Positions 43,668 to 52,997 are shown, counted from the stretch's first letter. The stretch is DNA of 64,000 bases from Desulfomonile tiedjei (GCA_016212925.1 JACRDF010000047.1:310001-374000), one strand, 5' to 3'. Program-made: numbers and translations. Notes: generated by a model from the letters alone, not told the origin.

Positions 43668-43760
43668 TATTTTATTCTTTTCCTTTAGAGGCCGAACCGG
43701 GACAACCTTCGGTTGGGCCCGCTTTTGACCGGGTATCTGCCCGCCAAAGTAGGGGGGCTG

Positions 43761-44339
43761 TCAATCTATAAGGTTTTTGATCTCGTTCCACAAATGATTT
43801 TTGCCATAACCATTGTGCGAGGAAAAAAAAACCACGGGAACTTGAGAGCCGACCTCAGCGTTTATTATTTTTTTCTGGCGCCCCATCTCGCTGTTGCTCA
43901 GCTTATCCGCCTTGGTTGCCGCAACTATGAAGGGGATTCGATGAAACAGGAGATAGTTGATTAAGCCCATGTCCGATTCCGTAGGCGGACGCCTGGCATC
44001 TACGATGACCACGATCCCGGCCAGCTCTTTTCGATCCTGCAAATAGCCTTCGACCAGCTGTCGCCACCTTGCCTTCTCCTCTAGAGGCACGCGCGCAAAA
44101 CCGTATCCCGGAAGGTCCACGAAAATCAACCGATCGTTGATGACAAAGAAGTTTAACTGTCGGGTCCGTCCGGGGGTCTTGGATGTCCGCGCAAGGTCAC
44201 GGCGTCCCAGGAGTACATTGATCATGGAGGACTTACCCACGTTAGAACGTCCTGCGAAGGCTATTTCAGCCAATCCGTCCCGGGGATAACCTCTTTTGTC
44301 CTGCGCGGCCCGAAGGAAACTCGCGCTCAATATTCTCAT
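43761..44339 (-). CDS. engB: Ribosome-biogenesis GTPase EngB (YsxC/YihA)
   Basis: A 192-residue GTPase needed for large-subunit assembly. The P-loop is AGRSNVGKSSMINVL, switch I is in TSKTPGRTRQLNFF, G3 is FVDLPGYGFARVP, G4 is AATKADKL and the G5 serine region is VFFSSHNGYGK. Length is typical. The ATG at 44339 is preferred; the frame opens nine codons earlier with a TTG. It is followed by the RNase E/G gene in the same direction. Confidence 0.95.
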   Translation of the reverse strand: MRILSASFLRAAQDKRGYPRDGLAEIAFAGRSNVGKSSMINVLLGRRDLARTSKTPGRTRQLNFFVINDRLIFVDLPGYGFARVPLEEKARWRQLVEGYLQDRKELAGIVVIVDARRPPTESDMGLINYLLFHRIPFIVAATKADKLSNSEMGRQKKIINAEVGSQVPVVFFSSHNGYGKNHLWNEIKNLID

Positions 44340-44879
44340 TCGAAATATGCCTACCGCCACGGGCAATCCGCCGAAGACGGTCGGCTCCGCGGTATCCTCA
44401 TGAATTTCACTATGTCCAACTAGAATTTAGTGATATTTCTCGTTACCTACAACTGGAAGCGAACAATTATGGCCGGCGTCGGAAGGCCGACCGCATTACG
44501 GCTTTCCCGGCAGCGCCGGAAGTCTTTCGATATCCAGGACGTGTACGACTGAACGCGGCCGGAAGGCAGGCATGTTTGCGTGTCCAGCCCCCGACAGCTT
44601 GATATATCATAAACCGGGGCTAACATCTGGTTCTTATTTTACCGCTCAAGCGTTGAGAAGGAAAGGGTTGGGGTTCAATTGATGATTGAAGCCGCCGCCG
44701 GGAAAGGTGAAAGGTCCGCCGAATGACAGAGGAGAATGATCGATCTTATGCAATTGCATTTCCCCGGACCGATGCTTAGAATAGGGAACGCTTTGCACAG
44801 AGATTAATTTTGTCCCGGCTTTTGAAAAGCCAACATGGCCCCCCCTTGGGGGTCCAATTCCTTTTTGGGGAGGAAAGAA
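44340..44879. other. 540-bp intergenic region between divergent genes
   Basis: This holds the regulatory DNA between engB and the UPF0173 gene. A small palindrome, GGCTTTT-G-AAAAGCC, lies at 44817-44831, followed by a GC-rich hairpin (CCCCCC ... GGGGG) just before the hydrolase ribosome site. A minus-strand open frame at 44646-44927 ends in a protein-like tail but crosses the hydrolase start and has no ribosome site, so I do not call it. Confidence 0.4.
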
Positions 44880-45512
44880 ATGAATGTCGAATCTTTCGTA
44901 AAGGAAAAAATCAAATGGCTGGGCCACGCGAGCTTCCGGATCGACGGCTCCAAATCAACCGTTTACATCGATCCTTGGAAACTCCAGAGCGCCCTTCCCG
45001 CTGACGTGATTTGTATTACCCACAGTCATTTCGACCACCTGTCCGAAGACGATGTCAAAAAAATCCGCAAACCGACCACGGTCATAATAGGACCGTCAGA
45101 TTGCAAGGCAGGCTTCGGAGATGCTTTCAAAACTATTGCTCCGGGGGGAAGCCAGACGGTCGGCGATGTAACCGTAGAGGCGGTGCCGGCCTACAACACG
45201 GACAAGGACTTCCACCCCAAAAAGAACAACTGGGTGGGTTACATTGTAACTGTGGACGGGGTTCGCATCTATCACAGCGGCGACACGGACGTGATCCCGG
45301 AGATGGCAAACCTTGAGATAGACGTGGCTTTGTTGCCGGTTGGCGGCACCTACACCATGACGGTGAAGCAAGCGGCAGATGCTGTCAAAAAACTGAAGCC
45401 AAAGGTGGCGGTCCCAATGCACTGCGGGGACATCGTCGGCACATTTCAGGATCGGGAGTCCTTCCGAGACGCTTCAGAGGCCTCTGTGGTCATTCTCGAC
45501 GTTTCTAAGTGA
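44880..45512 (+). CDS. UPF0173-type metallo-beta-lactamase-fold hydrolase
   Basis: A 210-residue metal-dependent hydrolase. The metal ligands are in THSHFDHLSEDD (H-x-H-x-D-H), the later His in YHSGDTDVIPEM and the last in VPMHCGDI. The N-terminal IKWLGHASFRID is typical of UPF0173 proteins. The substrate is not known for the family. The ATG at 44880 has a strong site (GGGGAGGAAAGAA); the frame extends 15 codons upstream without support. gltX follows after 22 bases, so the two are likely co-transcribed. Confidence 0.88.
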   Translation: MNVESFVKEKIKWLGHASFRIDGSKSTVYIDPWKLQSALPADVICITHSHFDHLSEDDVKKIRKPTTVIIGPSDCKAGFGDAFKTIAPGGSQTVGDVTVEAVPAYNTDKDFHPKKNNWVGYIVTVDGVRIYHSGDTDVIPEMANLEIDVALLPVGGTYTMTVKQAADAVKKLKPKVAVPMHCGDIVGTFQDRESFRDASEASVVILDVSK

Positions 45513-45534
45513 ATAAGGGGTCCAAATAGCAATA

Positions 45535-47055
45535 ATGAATCTTGAACAAGCGGAAAAGACGGCACCACAGGTGCGAGTGCGCTTCGCGCCGTCGCCAACG
45601 GGATATTTGCACCTAGGCGGCGCGCGTACCGCTCTGTACAACTGGTTGTGGGCAAGAAAGAACGGGGGCGTTTTTGTACTAAGGATAGAAGACACTGATG
45701 TGGAGCGTTCCACAGCGGAATCCGTGCAGGAAATCCTTGACGGACTGACCTGGCTGGGGCTCGATTGGGATGAGGGACCTAATCTCCAGAGCGAAAACCT
45801 GCCCAAACATGTGGAAGCGGCGCACAGACTCCTTGAGACAGGCCATGCCTATCGGTGCTTTTGCACTCGAGAAGAACTGGAAGCCCAGAGAAAAGACGCT
45901 GAAGCGCGAAAAGTGGCGTTTATGTACGACGGGCGTTGCAGAGGCCTATCTCCTGACAAGATTAGCGAGAATCTGGATCGAGGTGTTCCGTACGTGATCC
46001 GTTTCGGGGTGCCTCGCGATCCATCGTCCACCGTTGTTTTTGAAGACGCGGTCTTCGGCCGAATGGAAAAGAGGGGGCGAGACATAGAGGATTTCGTTAT
46101 CCTGCGCTCTGACGGACGCCCACTATATATCCTGAGCAATGCAATCGACGATACACTCGACCGCATAACCCACGTGATACGAGGAGCGGACGGCCTGGCC
46201 AACACTCCAAAACAAGTGCTGATTTACAAGGCCCTGGGCGTTGAGCCCCCTGTTTTCGCGCATATGCCGCTTACACTTGACAATAAAAAGGCCAAGCTTT
46301 CGAAAAGAGCCCACGGAGAAGTAGTCACAATCTCCTTCTACAGGAGAATGGGATTTCTTCCCTGGGCGTTGTGCAATTTCATGGCGCTGCTTGGGTGGTC
46401 TGCGGCAGACGGCCGGGAGTTCTTCACTCGCGAGGAGATTGTTGAGGCCTTCGATCTTTCGAGAATCAACAGGGCCAACTCGATCTTCAACTATGTTCCC
46501 GGTGACCCGAAGAACTGGACAGATCCGAAGGCAATACACTTCAACGCCACCTATATCCGGAGCATGCCCCTTGAAGAGCTTATTCCGTTCGTAAGAGAAG
46601 AACTCATCGAAGCCGGGCTTTGGCGGGATTCGTTCGGCCATGGGGAGCGAGACTGGTTCCTCAAAACCATAGACTTGATTCGGGCGCGCTTTCATACTGT
46701 TAAGGACTTCTCGGCTCGGGGGCGCTGCTATTTCTCGGATGACTTCGAATTCGATGAAAAAGCGGTGAAGAAAAACCTTGGAAAAGATCCGAGGCTGCGG
46801 GAATTGCTCCCCGAGCTTGCTGCAAGACTGCACGCGTTGCCCGAACTCACTGCGGCGTCTGCCGAGGAAGTATTCCGGACCTTTGCCGAGGAACAAGGGG
46901 TGGCAGCGGGCCTCCTAATAAATGCGGCCCGCACGGCCGTGTCAGGAACATCGGTCGGGCCGGGCCTCTTTGAAATGCTGGAGGTCGTGGGCAAGAAGGC
47001 GGTGGTGGAGCGAATAATCAAGGCCAAGGACCTGGTGGCGGCCAACCCTGGTTAA
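45535..47055 (+). CDS. gltX: Glutamyl-tRNA synthetase
   Basis: A 506-residue class I synthetase that charges tRNA-Glu (and possibly tRNA-Gln in species using the amidotransferase route). The HIGH block reads FAPSPTGYLHLGGARTALYN and the KMSKS block is KKAKLSKRAHGEV. Other landmarks are LRIEDTDVERSTAESVQEIL and FLPWALCNFMALLGWS. The C-terminal helical anticodon-binding part (from about 340) ends normally. No zinc-binding cysteine cluster is obvious in the C-x-C region (YRCFCTREELE keeps two cysteines). It follows the UPF0173 gene. Confidence 0.95.
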   Translation: MNLEQAEKTAPQVRVRFAPSPTGYLHLGGARTALYNWLWARKNGGVFVLRIEDTDVERSTAESVQEILDGLTWLGLDWDEGPNLQSENLPKHVEAAHRLLETGHAYRCFCTREELEAQRKDAEARKVAFMYDGRCRGLSPDKISENLDRGVPYVIRFGVPRDPSSTVVFEDAVFGRMEKRGRDIEDFVILRSDGRPLYILSNAIDDTLDRITHVIRGADGLANTPKQVLIYKALGVEPPVFAHMPLTLDNKKAKLSKRAHGEVVTISFYRRMGFLPWALCNFMALLGWSAADGREFFTREEIVEAFDLSRINRANSIFNYVPGDPKNWTDPKAIHFNATYIRSMPLEELIPFVREELIEAGLWRDSFGHGERDWFLKTIDLIRARFHTVKDFSARGRCYFSDDFEFDEKAVKKNLGKDPRLRELLPELAARLHALPELTAASAEEVFRTFAEEQGVAAGLLINAARTAVSGTSVGPGLFEMLEVVGKKAVVERIIKAKDLVAANPG

Positions 47056-47074
47056 TGCGGCTGCGGCTCCAACG

Positions 47075-47131
47075 AAAAAAAAAAGCCCGACCGGGGGGTC
47101 GAGCTGGGAGACGCCGTCACACGGCCGGGCT
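47075..47131 (-). terminator. Rho-independent terminator of the outer-membrane protein gene
   Basis: Read on the minus strand, AGCCCGGCCG pairs with CGGTCGGGCT (one G-U or mismatch) and is followed by a run of ten Ts. It lies about 145 bases after the stop of the minus-strand outer-membrane gene. In the plus direction, behind gltX, no T-run follows the hairpin, so it is one-sided. Confidence 0.75.
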
Positions 47132-47276
47132 CACAAAAAACAATGGCCGGTGACTAGTCGAGGAAACTCTATTCTCGTCTTGAGCAACGCTCCGGAGTGA
47201 TCGGGTCTGTCATTGTTCGTCGCCCCGGAGTTGACGATATGGCCTCTCGGTTCACCGGCCGACGGCAATCCAGCAA

Positions 47277-48350
47277 TTAGAATATGAAGCCCATTTCCAC
47301 AAAGCCACCTTCGATGGCGTTGGTCAGGATAAAGTCCTGCTGAGTCTTCTTGTAATCCACGAAGCGGTACCCCCCTTTCGCATAGCCGGAACGCCCGCAG
47401 TTCAGCGGGATCGAGTAGCGCCCACCTAGCTGAATGTCCCAGCCCTGCGCATCATCTCCGAAGATGACGGCCGCTTTGTTGTCGAGAGAGAAAATACCCC
47501 CGTTATTTGCAGTTTTTACGCACTGTTGGAGCTGCATTCCGACGAGCGTCGAATCTCCGCCTTTGCTGAAAATGCCTGTAAAAAACCCGCAAGTCGTGCA
47601 GTTGACGGTGATCTTGTCGTCGGTATGCACCCAGCCGGCATAAATACTCAGAGAGGAACTGCAGGTTTTCAGGGCGTCGTACACCAACTCCAGCGTTTGA
47701 TACGTATGCTGCCACTTGGATTGCATCTGCAATCCCCAGGTCAGAGGGATGTTGCCGAAATAAGTCACTCCACCCCAGTTATTCCCTCCCTGGAACGAGT
47801 CGGTACCGCCGCTAAAATCCCAGCCGAGCACAGTGTAGCGGATGGCCCAGTTCGGACGGAACTGATACCGGGCGGTAAACTCCGGCACAGTATAGTGAGC
47901 CGGTAACCCCAGGGCGTTGAGATCAATCTCGTTTTGCGCCCCCCATGCCAAGAAGGGCGTATAACGAGGCCAAGCCACAATTCCTCTGGTCCGGGCGAAA
48001 ATGGCCTGCACGCCCATCTCCCATTGGCCGGGCCTGGGCGTAGGTAAGATGCACCCGGGAAAGGCTGCGCCCACAGGGCCGCAAACAGCCGCAGGCTTGA
48101 CTTTGGTTATTCCCAACGGAGGGAGTGGTGGTGGATAGACAACCATGGCGGCGGGTGCCGCTGCCCTAAAACTCGGACGGTTGGTTTTGGCTTTATGAGC
48201 GGCCGTTGCGGGCGCATTGACACCCTGGTTAGGTTTTAGCAGGATGTCGAGCGACTCGTCAGGGGCGGCAGCCCAAGAAGCGTTCAGGAAGATGGTGGAT
48301 AGGAAAATGACTAGGCATACCAACGGCGTAGAAGGTATTCTTCTCAACAT
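47277..48350 (-). CDS. Outer-membrane beta-barrel protein, unassigned
   Basis: A 357-residue exported protein. The signal peptide is about residues 1-27 (LVCLVIFLSTIFLNASWAAA). A linker rich in Ala, Pro and Lys follows (about 30-95, with VVYPPPLPPLGITKVKP). From about residue 110 alternating beta strands begin (WEMGVQAIFARTRGIVAW, YQFRPNWAIRYTVLGWDFSG), ending GGFVEMGFIF with the terminal Phe of outer-membrane barrels. Seven cysteines in the mature part are unusual for a barrel. It has its own promoter and terminator, so it is a single-gene unit. RBS GGGAGGAAGG precedes the ATG. Confidence 0.75.
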   Translation of the reverse strand: MLRRIPSTPLVCLVIFLSTIFLNASWAAAPDESLDILLKPNQGVNAPATAAHKAKTNRPSFRAAAPAAMVVYPPPLPPLGITKVKPAAVCGPVGAAFPGCILPTPRPGQWEMGVQAIFARTRGIVAWPRYTPFLAWGAQNEIDLNALGLPAHYTVPEFTARYQFRPNWAIRYTVLGWDFSGGTDSFQGGNNWGGVTYFGNIPLTWGLQMQSKWQHTYQTLELVYDALKTCSSSLSIYAGWVHTDDKITVNCTTCGFFTGIFSKGGDSTLVGMQLQQCVKTANNGGIFSLDNKAAVIFGDDAQGWDIQLGGRYSIPLNCGRSGYAKGGYRFVDYKKTQQDFILTNAIEGGFVEMGFIF

Positions 48351-48384
48351 ACCCTTCCTCCCAGCTCGAAATGTTGGATATCGC

Positions 48385-48412
48385 TTTAAATGATAACCGA
48401 AATAATTGTCAA
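48385..48412 (-). promoter_or_regulatory. Sigma-70-type promoter of the outer-membrane protein gene
   Basis: On the minus strand TTGACA (48412-48407) is followed after 16 bases by TTTAAA (48390-48385). It lies 35-60 bases upstream of the ATG at 48350, in an AT-rich stretch. Confidence 0.5.
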
Positions 48413-48569
48413 GAAAAAAATTAACTGTTTTTCAATTATTTGAATAGATTTCCAAGAATCAAGTAGATGTCAAGTCGTAACTCACTGATTATACTAGCTC
48501 CAGATCCGCGGGTCCCCGGCCAAAATTCAGCGTGACACCCCTGGAAAAATCCTCCCAGCCAACTCACTC

Positions 48570-48598
48570 TTGACAGCGCAGGGGGAATCGGATAACGC
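48570..48598 (+). promoter_or_regulatory. Sigma-70-type promoter of dacB
   Basis: TTGACA at 48570 is followed after 17 bases by TAACGC at 48593. The -35 is perfect and the -10 weak. It lies about 90 bases upstream of the first possible dacB start. Confidence 0.4.
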
Positions 48599-48688
48599 TA
48601 TCCCTTCAATAAACCAGGGCAAAATTCCTTCCCCCTACCGGGGGGGTCGGACACCTACCCGTCACCTCGGCAGGGTATTTGTTAAAAA

Positions 48689-50257
48689 ATGAGCAATGAT
48701 ATCAAAGGTAAAATGGAATATGCTGATAGGGATTTTAGGAAATCTTCCAGGTGCGCGGCCTTGCCTCCCGCTGCAATGACCGGCCGTGGATCGGCGAAAC
48801 AAGGGAAAAAAGTCCCCAGAGGGGGCCAGCTCCTTGGGGTAATGGGCGTGATTCTGCTCACTCTGATTCCCGCGATTTCATCCGCCGGCGAGCCGCCTCG
48901 TTTTAACCGGCAGCTCGAAGCCATCATAAGGGGTGAGATACAGGAGAATGTGTCTGTGTCAGTGCAGGTGGTGGACCTGGACACCGGACGCGTGCTGATG
49001 GAAAAGAACCCTGATCTCCCTTTGGTTCCCGCGTCCACCATGAAAGTGGTGACCAGCGCGGCGGCCCTTCAGGCGCTCAATCCTGATTTCACGTTCCGGA
49101 CTGAGGCCCTGGTCGAGAAGGCGCCGGGATCATCGGTGGGCAACCTATTTCTCAAGGGGTATGGCGATCCGTATCTCGTGAGCGAAGAATTGTACGCGCT
49201 GACGCGCGCGGTCAAGGAAAAGGGGCTTGAAGAAATACGGGGCGACATCGTAGTTGATGATTCCTACTTTGTGCCGGGCATCCCCTTGGATGAGAACGAG
49301 AAGCTCGGCCACAGGGCTTATCACGCCCCATACGGTGCGTTATCTTTAAATTTCAATTCCGTGAAGATCGTAATTCACCCCGGCGAGAGACCTGGTAAAC
49401 CCGCGCGCGTCGTGATTGATCCGATGTCCGAATACGTCACAGTGAAGGCTGACATCAAGACAGTAAAAGGCGCCAGACCGTGCCAGGCCACCATCAGCAA
49501 AGAGACGACCGGGGAAGATCGAGAGATGATCACTCTGGAAGGCGAGATAGGAGTGCAGTCTCCGTCGAAAGGCCGTTACGTGAACGTTGCCTCGCCAAGT
49601 CTCTACACTGGTGAGGTCTTCAAGGAGTTTCTTCTAAGAGAAGGAATCAGGGTGACAGGCCGCGTGATTCGCGGGAAGGTCCCGCCCTCCGCTGTGCTGT
49701 TCGAGGAATTCAATTCCCGTCCGTTGGGCGTGATCGTGTATTGGCTCAACAAGTTCAGCAACAACTTTATGGCCGAGCAGATAAGCATGGCCCTGGGAGC
49801 CAAGGTGCTCGGCCCCCCGGGCACGCGGGAGAAAGGGCTGTCTGTCATTCGCAAGTATCTGCTCTCATGCGGAGTAAAGGAAGATTGTTTCGCTCTGAGC
49901 GAGGCCAGCGGTCTTTCGAGAAATAACCGCTTGAGCGCGTCGGCCCTGGTGAAGGTACTCCTGACAGCAGCCCGCGATTTTTCTTACAGTGCCGAATTCA
50001 TGGCCTCCCTGGGTGTCGCGGGCGTGGACGGGACCCTCAAAGAAAAGCTCACCGACCCTGTGGCTAAAAGAAAAATTAGAGGAAAGACCGGGACACTGAG
50101 GGGTGTGAACGCGCTGACCGGGTACGGGGTTTCACGAGACGGGAAACGCTTCGCTTTCGCAGTGTTGGCGAACAGCCAGGACAAAAGCGCAGGCTTTATC
50201 AATCATGCGGACAAGATCGCCCGGCAAATACTGGATGTCCCCATGAACAGTCGCTGA
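48689..50257 (+). CDS. dacB: D-Ala-D-Ala carboxypeptidase/endopeptidase (PBP4, DacB)
   Basis: A class C penicillin-binding protein of 522 residues that trims peptidoglycan cross-links in the periplasm. A hydrophobic export helix lies at about residues 49-65 (LLGVMGVILLTLIPAISSA). The active-site Ser/Lys are in VPASTMKVVTS (S-x-x-K), the second motif is SGLSRNNRLSA (S-x-N), and the third is RGKTGTLRGVNAL (K-T-G). A long insert between the first and second motifs, starting KGYGDPYLVSEE, is typical of PBP4. The N-terminus before the export helix is long and basic; an ATG at 48776 is an alternative start. Confidence 0.93.
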   Translation: MSNDIKGKMEYADRDFRKSSRCAALPPAAMTGRGSAKQGKKVPRGGQLLGVMGVILLTLIPAISSAGEPPRFNRQLEAIIRGEIQENVSVSVQVVDLDTGRVLMEKNPDLPLVPASTMKVVTSAAALQALNPDFTFRTEALVEKAPGSSVGNLFLKGYGDPYLVSEELYALTRAVKEKGLEEIRGDIVVDDSYFVPGIPLDENEKLGHRAYHAPYGALSLNFNSVKIVIHPGERPGKPARVVIDPMSEYVTVKADIKTVKGARPCQATISKETTGEDREMITLEGEIGVQSPSKGRYVNVASPSLYTGEVFKEFLLREGIRVTGRVIRGKVPPSAVLFEEFNSRPLGVIVYWLNKFSNNFMAEQISMALGAKVLGPPGTREKGLSVIRKYLLSCGVKEDCFALSEASGLSRNNRLSASALVKVLLTAARDFSYSAEFMASLGVAGVDGTLKEKLTDPVAKRKIRGKTGTLRGVNALTGYGVSRDGKRFAFAVLANSQDKSAGFINHADKIARQILDVPMNSR

Positions 50258-50291
50258 TGAGGCTTTGCCTGGTGCGGCTCGGGGCTCTTAA

Positions 50292-50504
50292 TCAAGCGTA
50301 TATGAGGCGCCTGCCTTTGGGTTCAGGTATCTCGCGTCCGAACTCCTTGGCTGTGTCCAGCCAGAGGTCAATGGCGTCCTGGCAATTGGAAAGGGCCTCG
50401 TTGGGTGTATGCCCGTGAGCGGCGCATCCGGGCAATTCGGGCACCTCCGCGATGAAAGCCTCGTCGTCCTTGCTCCAATAAAGTATGATCTCGTACTTGT
50501 GCAC
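50292..50504 (-). CDS. hicB: HicB-family antitoxin-type protein
   Basis: A 70-residue protein with the HicB fold: MHKYEIILYWSKDDEAFIAE, VPELPGCAAHGHTPNEAL and a helix AIDLWLDTAKEFG. A short form with no DNA-binding helix-turn-helix at its end. It starts with GTG, whose first G is the last base of the upstream hicA-type TAG stop, so the pair was translationally coupled. It would neutralise a HicA RNase; the matching toxin gene is frameshifted (next entry). Confidence 0.85.
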   Translation of the reverse strand: MHKYEIILYWSKDDEAFIAEVPELPGCAAHGHTPNEALSNCQDAIDLWLDTAKEFGREIPEPKGRRLIYA

Positions 50505-50763
50505 TATTTTTCCTCCAGTCTTCCGAGTCCGTACTGCGTAAGTACGGCCCGAACCTGTCGGACTTGGTATGGCTTGGCCATTTGTCCTTCTGCTTGAAGA
50601 TCGATCAGTTCCCTGACACCTCCTTCACAAAAACATGATGACCACCTCGAGTTCTCTCTTGAAAACCCAGCCGAATTAACAACCCCCTCAAATCGTCCAA
50701 TCGGACGTTGGCATCGGAGCGTGCGCTAAGCACCTGTGCGAACAGCTTAGCATACTCAGTCAT
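50504..50763 (-). pseudogene. hicA: HicA-type toxin gene with a one-base frameshift
   Basis: The ATG at 50763 opens a frame with SDANVRLDDLRGLLIRLGF and TRGGHHVFVKE, the HicA double-stranded-RNA-binding fold with its catalytic His, then stops early (VSGN-stop). A different frame continues exactly where HicA should: GGVRELIDLQAEGQ, AKPYQVRQVRAVLTQYGLG and RLEEK, ending in TAG at 50504. A missing G in the run near 50620 (GGAGGT where GGAGGGT would restore the frame) explains it. The toxin is probably inactive, unless this is a sequence error or slippage site. The stop overlaps the hicB GTG. Confidence 0.8.
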
Positions 50764-50775
50764 TAAACGGCCTCA

Positions 50776-51240
50776 TCATGGCTCGATGGGTTCGACGAGG
50801 TTGTCGAACCTCTCGCGGTCGATGAGATAATATGTGCCGGTCCCTTTGGTGCATGTCAGCCCTCTCTGATCGTTAATTTCCGCTGCCAGATGGATTTTGT
50901 CCCCGTCACGGGACTCGATGCGGCACCTCACCTCTATTCGCTGCTCCACGTATACAGGCTTGAGGAATTGCACGTTAAGATCCGTTGTCACGCCCATTTG
51001 ACCGGTGAAATGATTCGTGGTCCATCCCATGATCTCGTCGAAGAGCCCGCTTTGTATTCCACCGTGAAGTATCCTGCCGAAGCCCGCGTACAAAGGGGAG
51101 GCTTCCCATTGCAGTACCAACTCTTTCGGTTCGGTCTCGGTTTCATGGAAGGCCAGTTTAAGCCCTATGGGATTGTGCTCCCCGCAAAAGAAGCATTTCC
51201 CTGTCTGATACGGATTAGGTATAGGTTTCAAGCGGCGCAT
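50776..51240 (-). CDS. PaaI-type hotdog thioesterase
   Basis: A 154-residue acyl-CoA thioesterase-like protein of the 4HBT fold. The hotdog helix is in RILHGGIQSGLFDEIMGW, with His-Gly-Gly and a downstream acidic residue as in PaaI-type enzymes; TTDLNVQFLKPVYVEQRIEV follows. The N-terminal GKCFFCGEHNPIGLKLAF, with two cysteines, marks a subgroup often annotated as hotdog-fold or PaaI-family proteins. It sits five bases after miaB in the same direction. Confidence 0.85.
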   Translation of the reverse strand: MRRLKPIPNPYQTGKCFFCGEHNPIGLKLAFHETETEPKELVLQWEASPLYAGFGRILHGGIQSGLFDEIMGWTTNHFTGQMGVTTDLNVQFLKPVYVEQRIEVRCRIESRDGDKIHLAAEINDQRGLTCTKGTGTYYLIDRERFDNLVEPIEP

Positions 51241-51245
51241 CCCCT

Positions 51246-52589
51246 TCAGGAGTCCTGAGTCGTTCGGCCGATTTTGTGTCCCACCAACGAATGATTTAGC
51301 CCTCTAACGATTTCGACTTCGATAAGGTCGCCCACACGAGCGTCGTTCGCAGCATCCAGATTTACGATCTTGTTGGTGCGAGTCCGGCCGAAAAGCTGGC
51401 CTGATTTCGGCGAGGTCCCCTCAATAAGGACCTCTTCCACAGTGCCTTCTGCTGCGTGGTGATACTCCTGGGTTATCCTGTCTTGCAAGGCATGGACCTT
51501 GGCCAGGCGTTCGGCTTTGATCTCTTCCTCGAAGTGGAGCGGCAATCTGCGCGCGGCGGTGTTCGGCCGAGCGGAAAATTTGAACGAAAAGATCTGGTCG
51601 AACCGGATTTCCTCCAGCGCTTGCAGAGTTTGCTGGAAGTCCTCCTCGGTCTCACCCGGGAATCCTACGATCATGTCCGCGGTAATTGCCACGCCGGGTA
51701 CGGCCTCGCGCAATGTGCGGATTTTTGTCCGGTATTCGGGAAAAGTGTACCCCCGGTTCATGGCTCGAAGGATTCTATCCGACCCACTTTGCAGGGGCAA
51801 ATGGATGTGTTCGCACACTGTTCCGAGATCGGCCATTGCGTTCGCGAGATCGTCGTCAAAATCGCGCGGATGCGAAGTGGTGAACCGCACCCGCAGCAAA
51901 CCGGGAATTTGGTCCAAATTCGACAACAAGCCTGCAAATGAATCGCCGTCGCGGCGGTCTTTGCCGTACGCGTTGACGTTTTGGCCCAGCAAGGTGATCT
52001 CCTTCACCCCGCGGGCCGCCAGTTCCTTGACTTCGGAAATAATTTCGGTTCTTGCACGGCTCTGCTCGGGCCCGCGAGTAAACGGGACCACACAATACGA
52101 GCAGAAATTGGAGCAGCCCTGCATGATGGTCACAAATGAGCACACAGGGCTTCGACCCTTGCGAGGCGCGGCAATATGAAGAGAGCCCGCGTCGGAGCAG
52201 AATGACGCCTCGACTATTCGACTCCTATCGTGCTTGATCTTCTCTATAACGGCGGGTAATTCGGCTATCTGGTGCGTACCCAGGACCGCGTCCAAGTCCC
52301 TAACTCGCTTAAGCAGCTTTTCCTTTTCTTGCTGGGCCACGCATCCCGCTACAACGGCAACCATGGCGGGGTTCTTTGCTTTATATGACGTGAGCTTTCC
52401 CAAAGCGCTGTACACTTTGTGTTCAGCCTTTTCTCTAATGGCGCAAGTGTTAACGATGAACACATCGGCCTTGTCCGCCTCGGACGCGGGCGTTAGCCCC
52501 AGGCCTTCCAGCAGGGACGCCATTTTTTCGGAATCGTGCTCGTTCATTTGGCATCCGTAAGTCTCAATGTAAAAGGTTCCCTTAGCCAC
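51246..52589 (-). CDS. miaB: tRNA-2-methylthio-N6-isopentenyladenosine synthase MiaB
   Basis: A 447-residue methylthiotransferase acting on A37 of tRNAs reading U-starting codons. The N-terminal UPF0004 domain carries the three cysteines of the auxiliary cluster (TYGCQMNEHDSE, VNTCAIREKAE, VAGCVAQQE). The radical SAM cluster is GCSNFCSYCVVPFTRG. FTTSHPRDFDDDLANAM and the C-terminal TRAM domain (GQLFGRTRTNKIVNLDA) are as expected. The thioesterase gene follows five bases later. Confidence 0.96.
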   Translation of the reverse strand: MAKGTFYIETYGCQMNEHDSEKMASLLEGLGLTPASEADKADVFIVNTCAIREKAEHKVYSALGKLTSYKAKNPAMVAVVAGCVAQQEKEKLLKRVRDLDAVLGTHQIAELPAVIEKIKHDRSRIVEASFCSDAGSLHIAAPRKGRSPVCSFVTIMQGCSNFCSYCVVPFTRGPEQSRARTEIISEVKELAARGVKEITLLGQNVNAYGKDRRDGDSFAGLLSNLDQIPGLLRVRFTTSHPRDFDDDLANAMADLGTVCEHIHLPLQSGSDRILRAMNRGYTFPEYRTKIRTLREAVPGVAITADMIVGFPGETEEDFQQTLQALEEIRFDQIFSFKFSARPNTAARRLPLHFEEEIKAERLAKVHALQDRITQEYHHAAEGTVEEVLIEGTSPKSGQLFGRTRTNKIVNLDAANDARVGDLIEVEIVRGLNHSLVGHKIGRTTQDS

Positions 52590-52966
52590 TTCTCGTACCT
52601 GTGATTATTGTCGTTTGATGTGCTTGTTCCAGGACATTTGCTTTTTTATCATGGACGGAGAGACGACAAGAGTCAATAAACGCAAAGGGAGTATGATGTT
52701 GTTCGGGGCGGTGCGAAAGAACCGCGCGCGAGTAGACGCCACTCCTTGAACTTTGCCGAATAACTAGCGGAGAGTAAAGCGGTTTTTAATGGCAATTTTG
52801 TGTCTTGGTGTTCGCGGAGATTCCTTTGTTAATCAAGCAGCTTATATGACTTGATTAAAAATTACACAGGGGCATGAAGTACTAGGTGGAAAATTCTTCA
52901 CGTTTCGGCCGCGCATGGGAATTCCGTGGGTTGACGCCGAACATTCAACAGGCCGGAATTTCAGGC

Positions 52967-52997
52967 AAAAAAATAGCCCGCCTATTGCAGGAGGGCT
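52967..52997 (-). terminator. Rho-independent terminator downstream of mdh
   Basis: On the minus strand AGCCCTCCT pairs with AGGCGGGCT (eight of nine pairs) and a run of seven Ts follows after one base. It lies about 250 bases downstream of the mdh stop. The rest of the 52590-53245 gap holds the miaB upstream region and a palindromic repeat; no gene is seen. Confidence 0.65.

Noticed and set aside
44646-44927. Minus-strand 93-codon frame upstream of the UPF0173 gene
   Set aside because: It overlaps the start and ribosome site of a well-supported gene on the other strand and has no ribosome site of its own.
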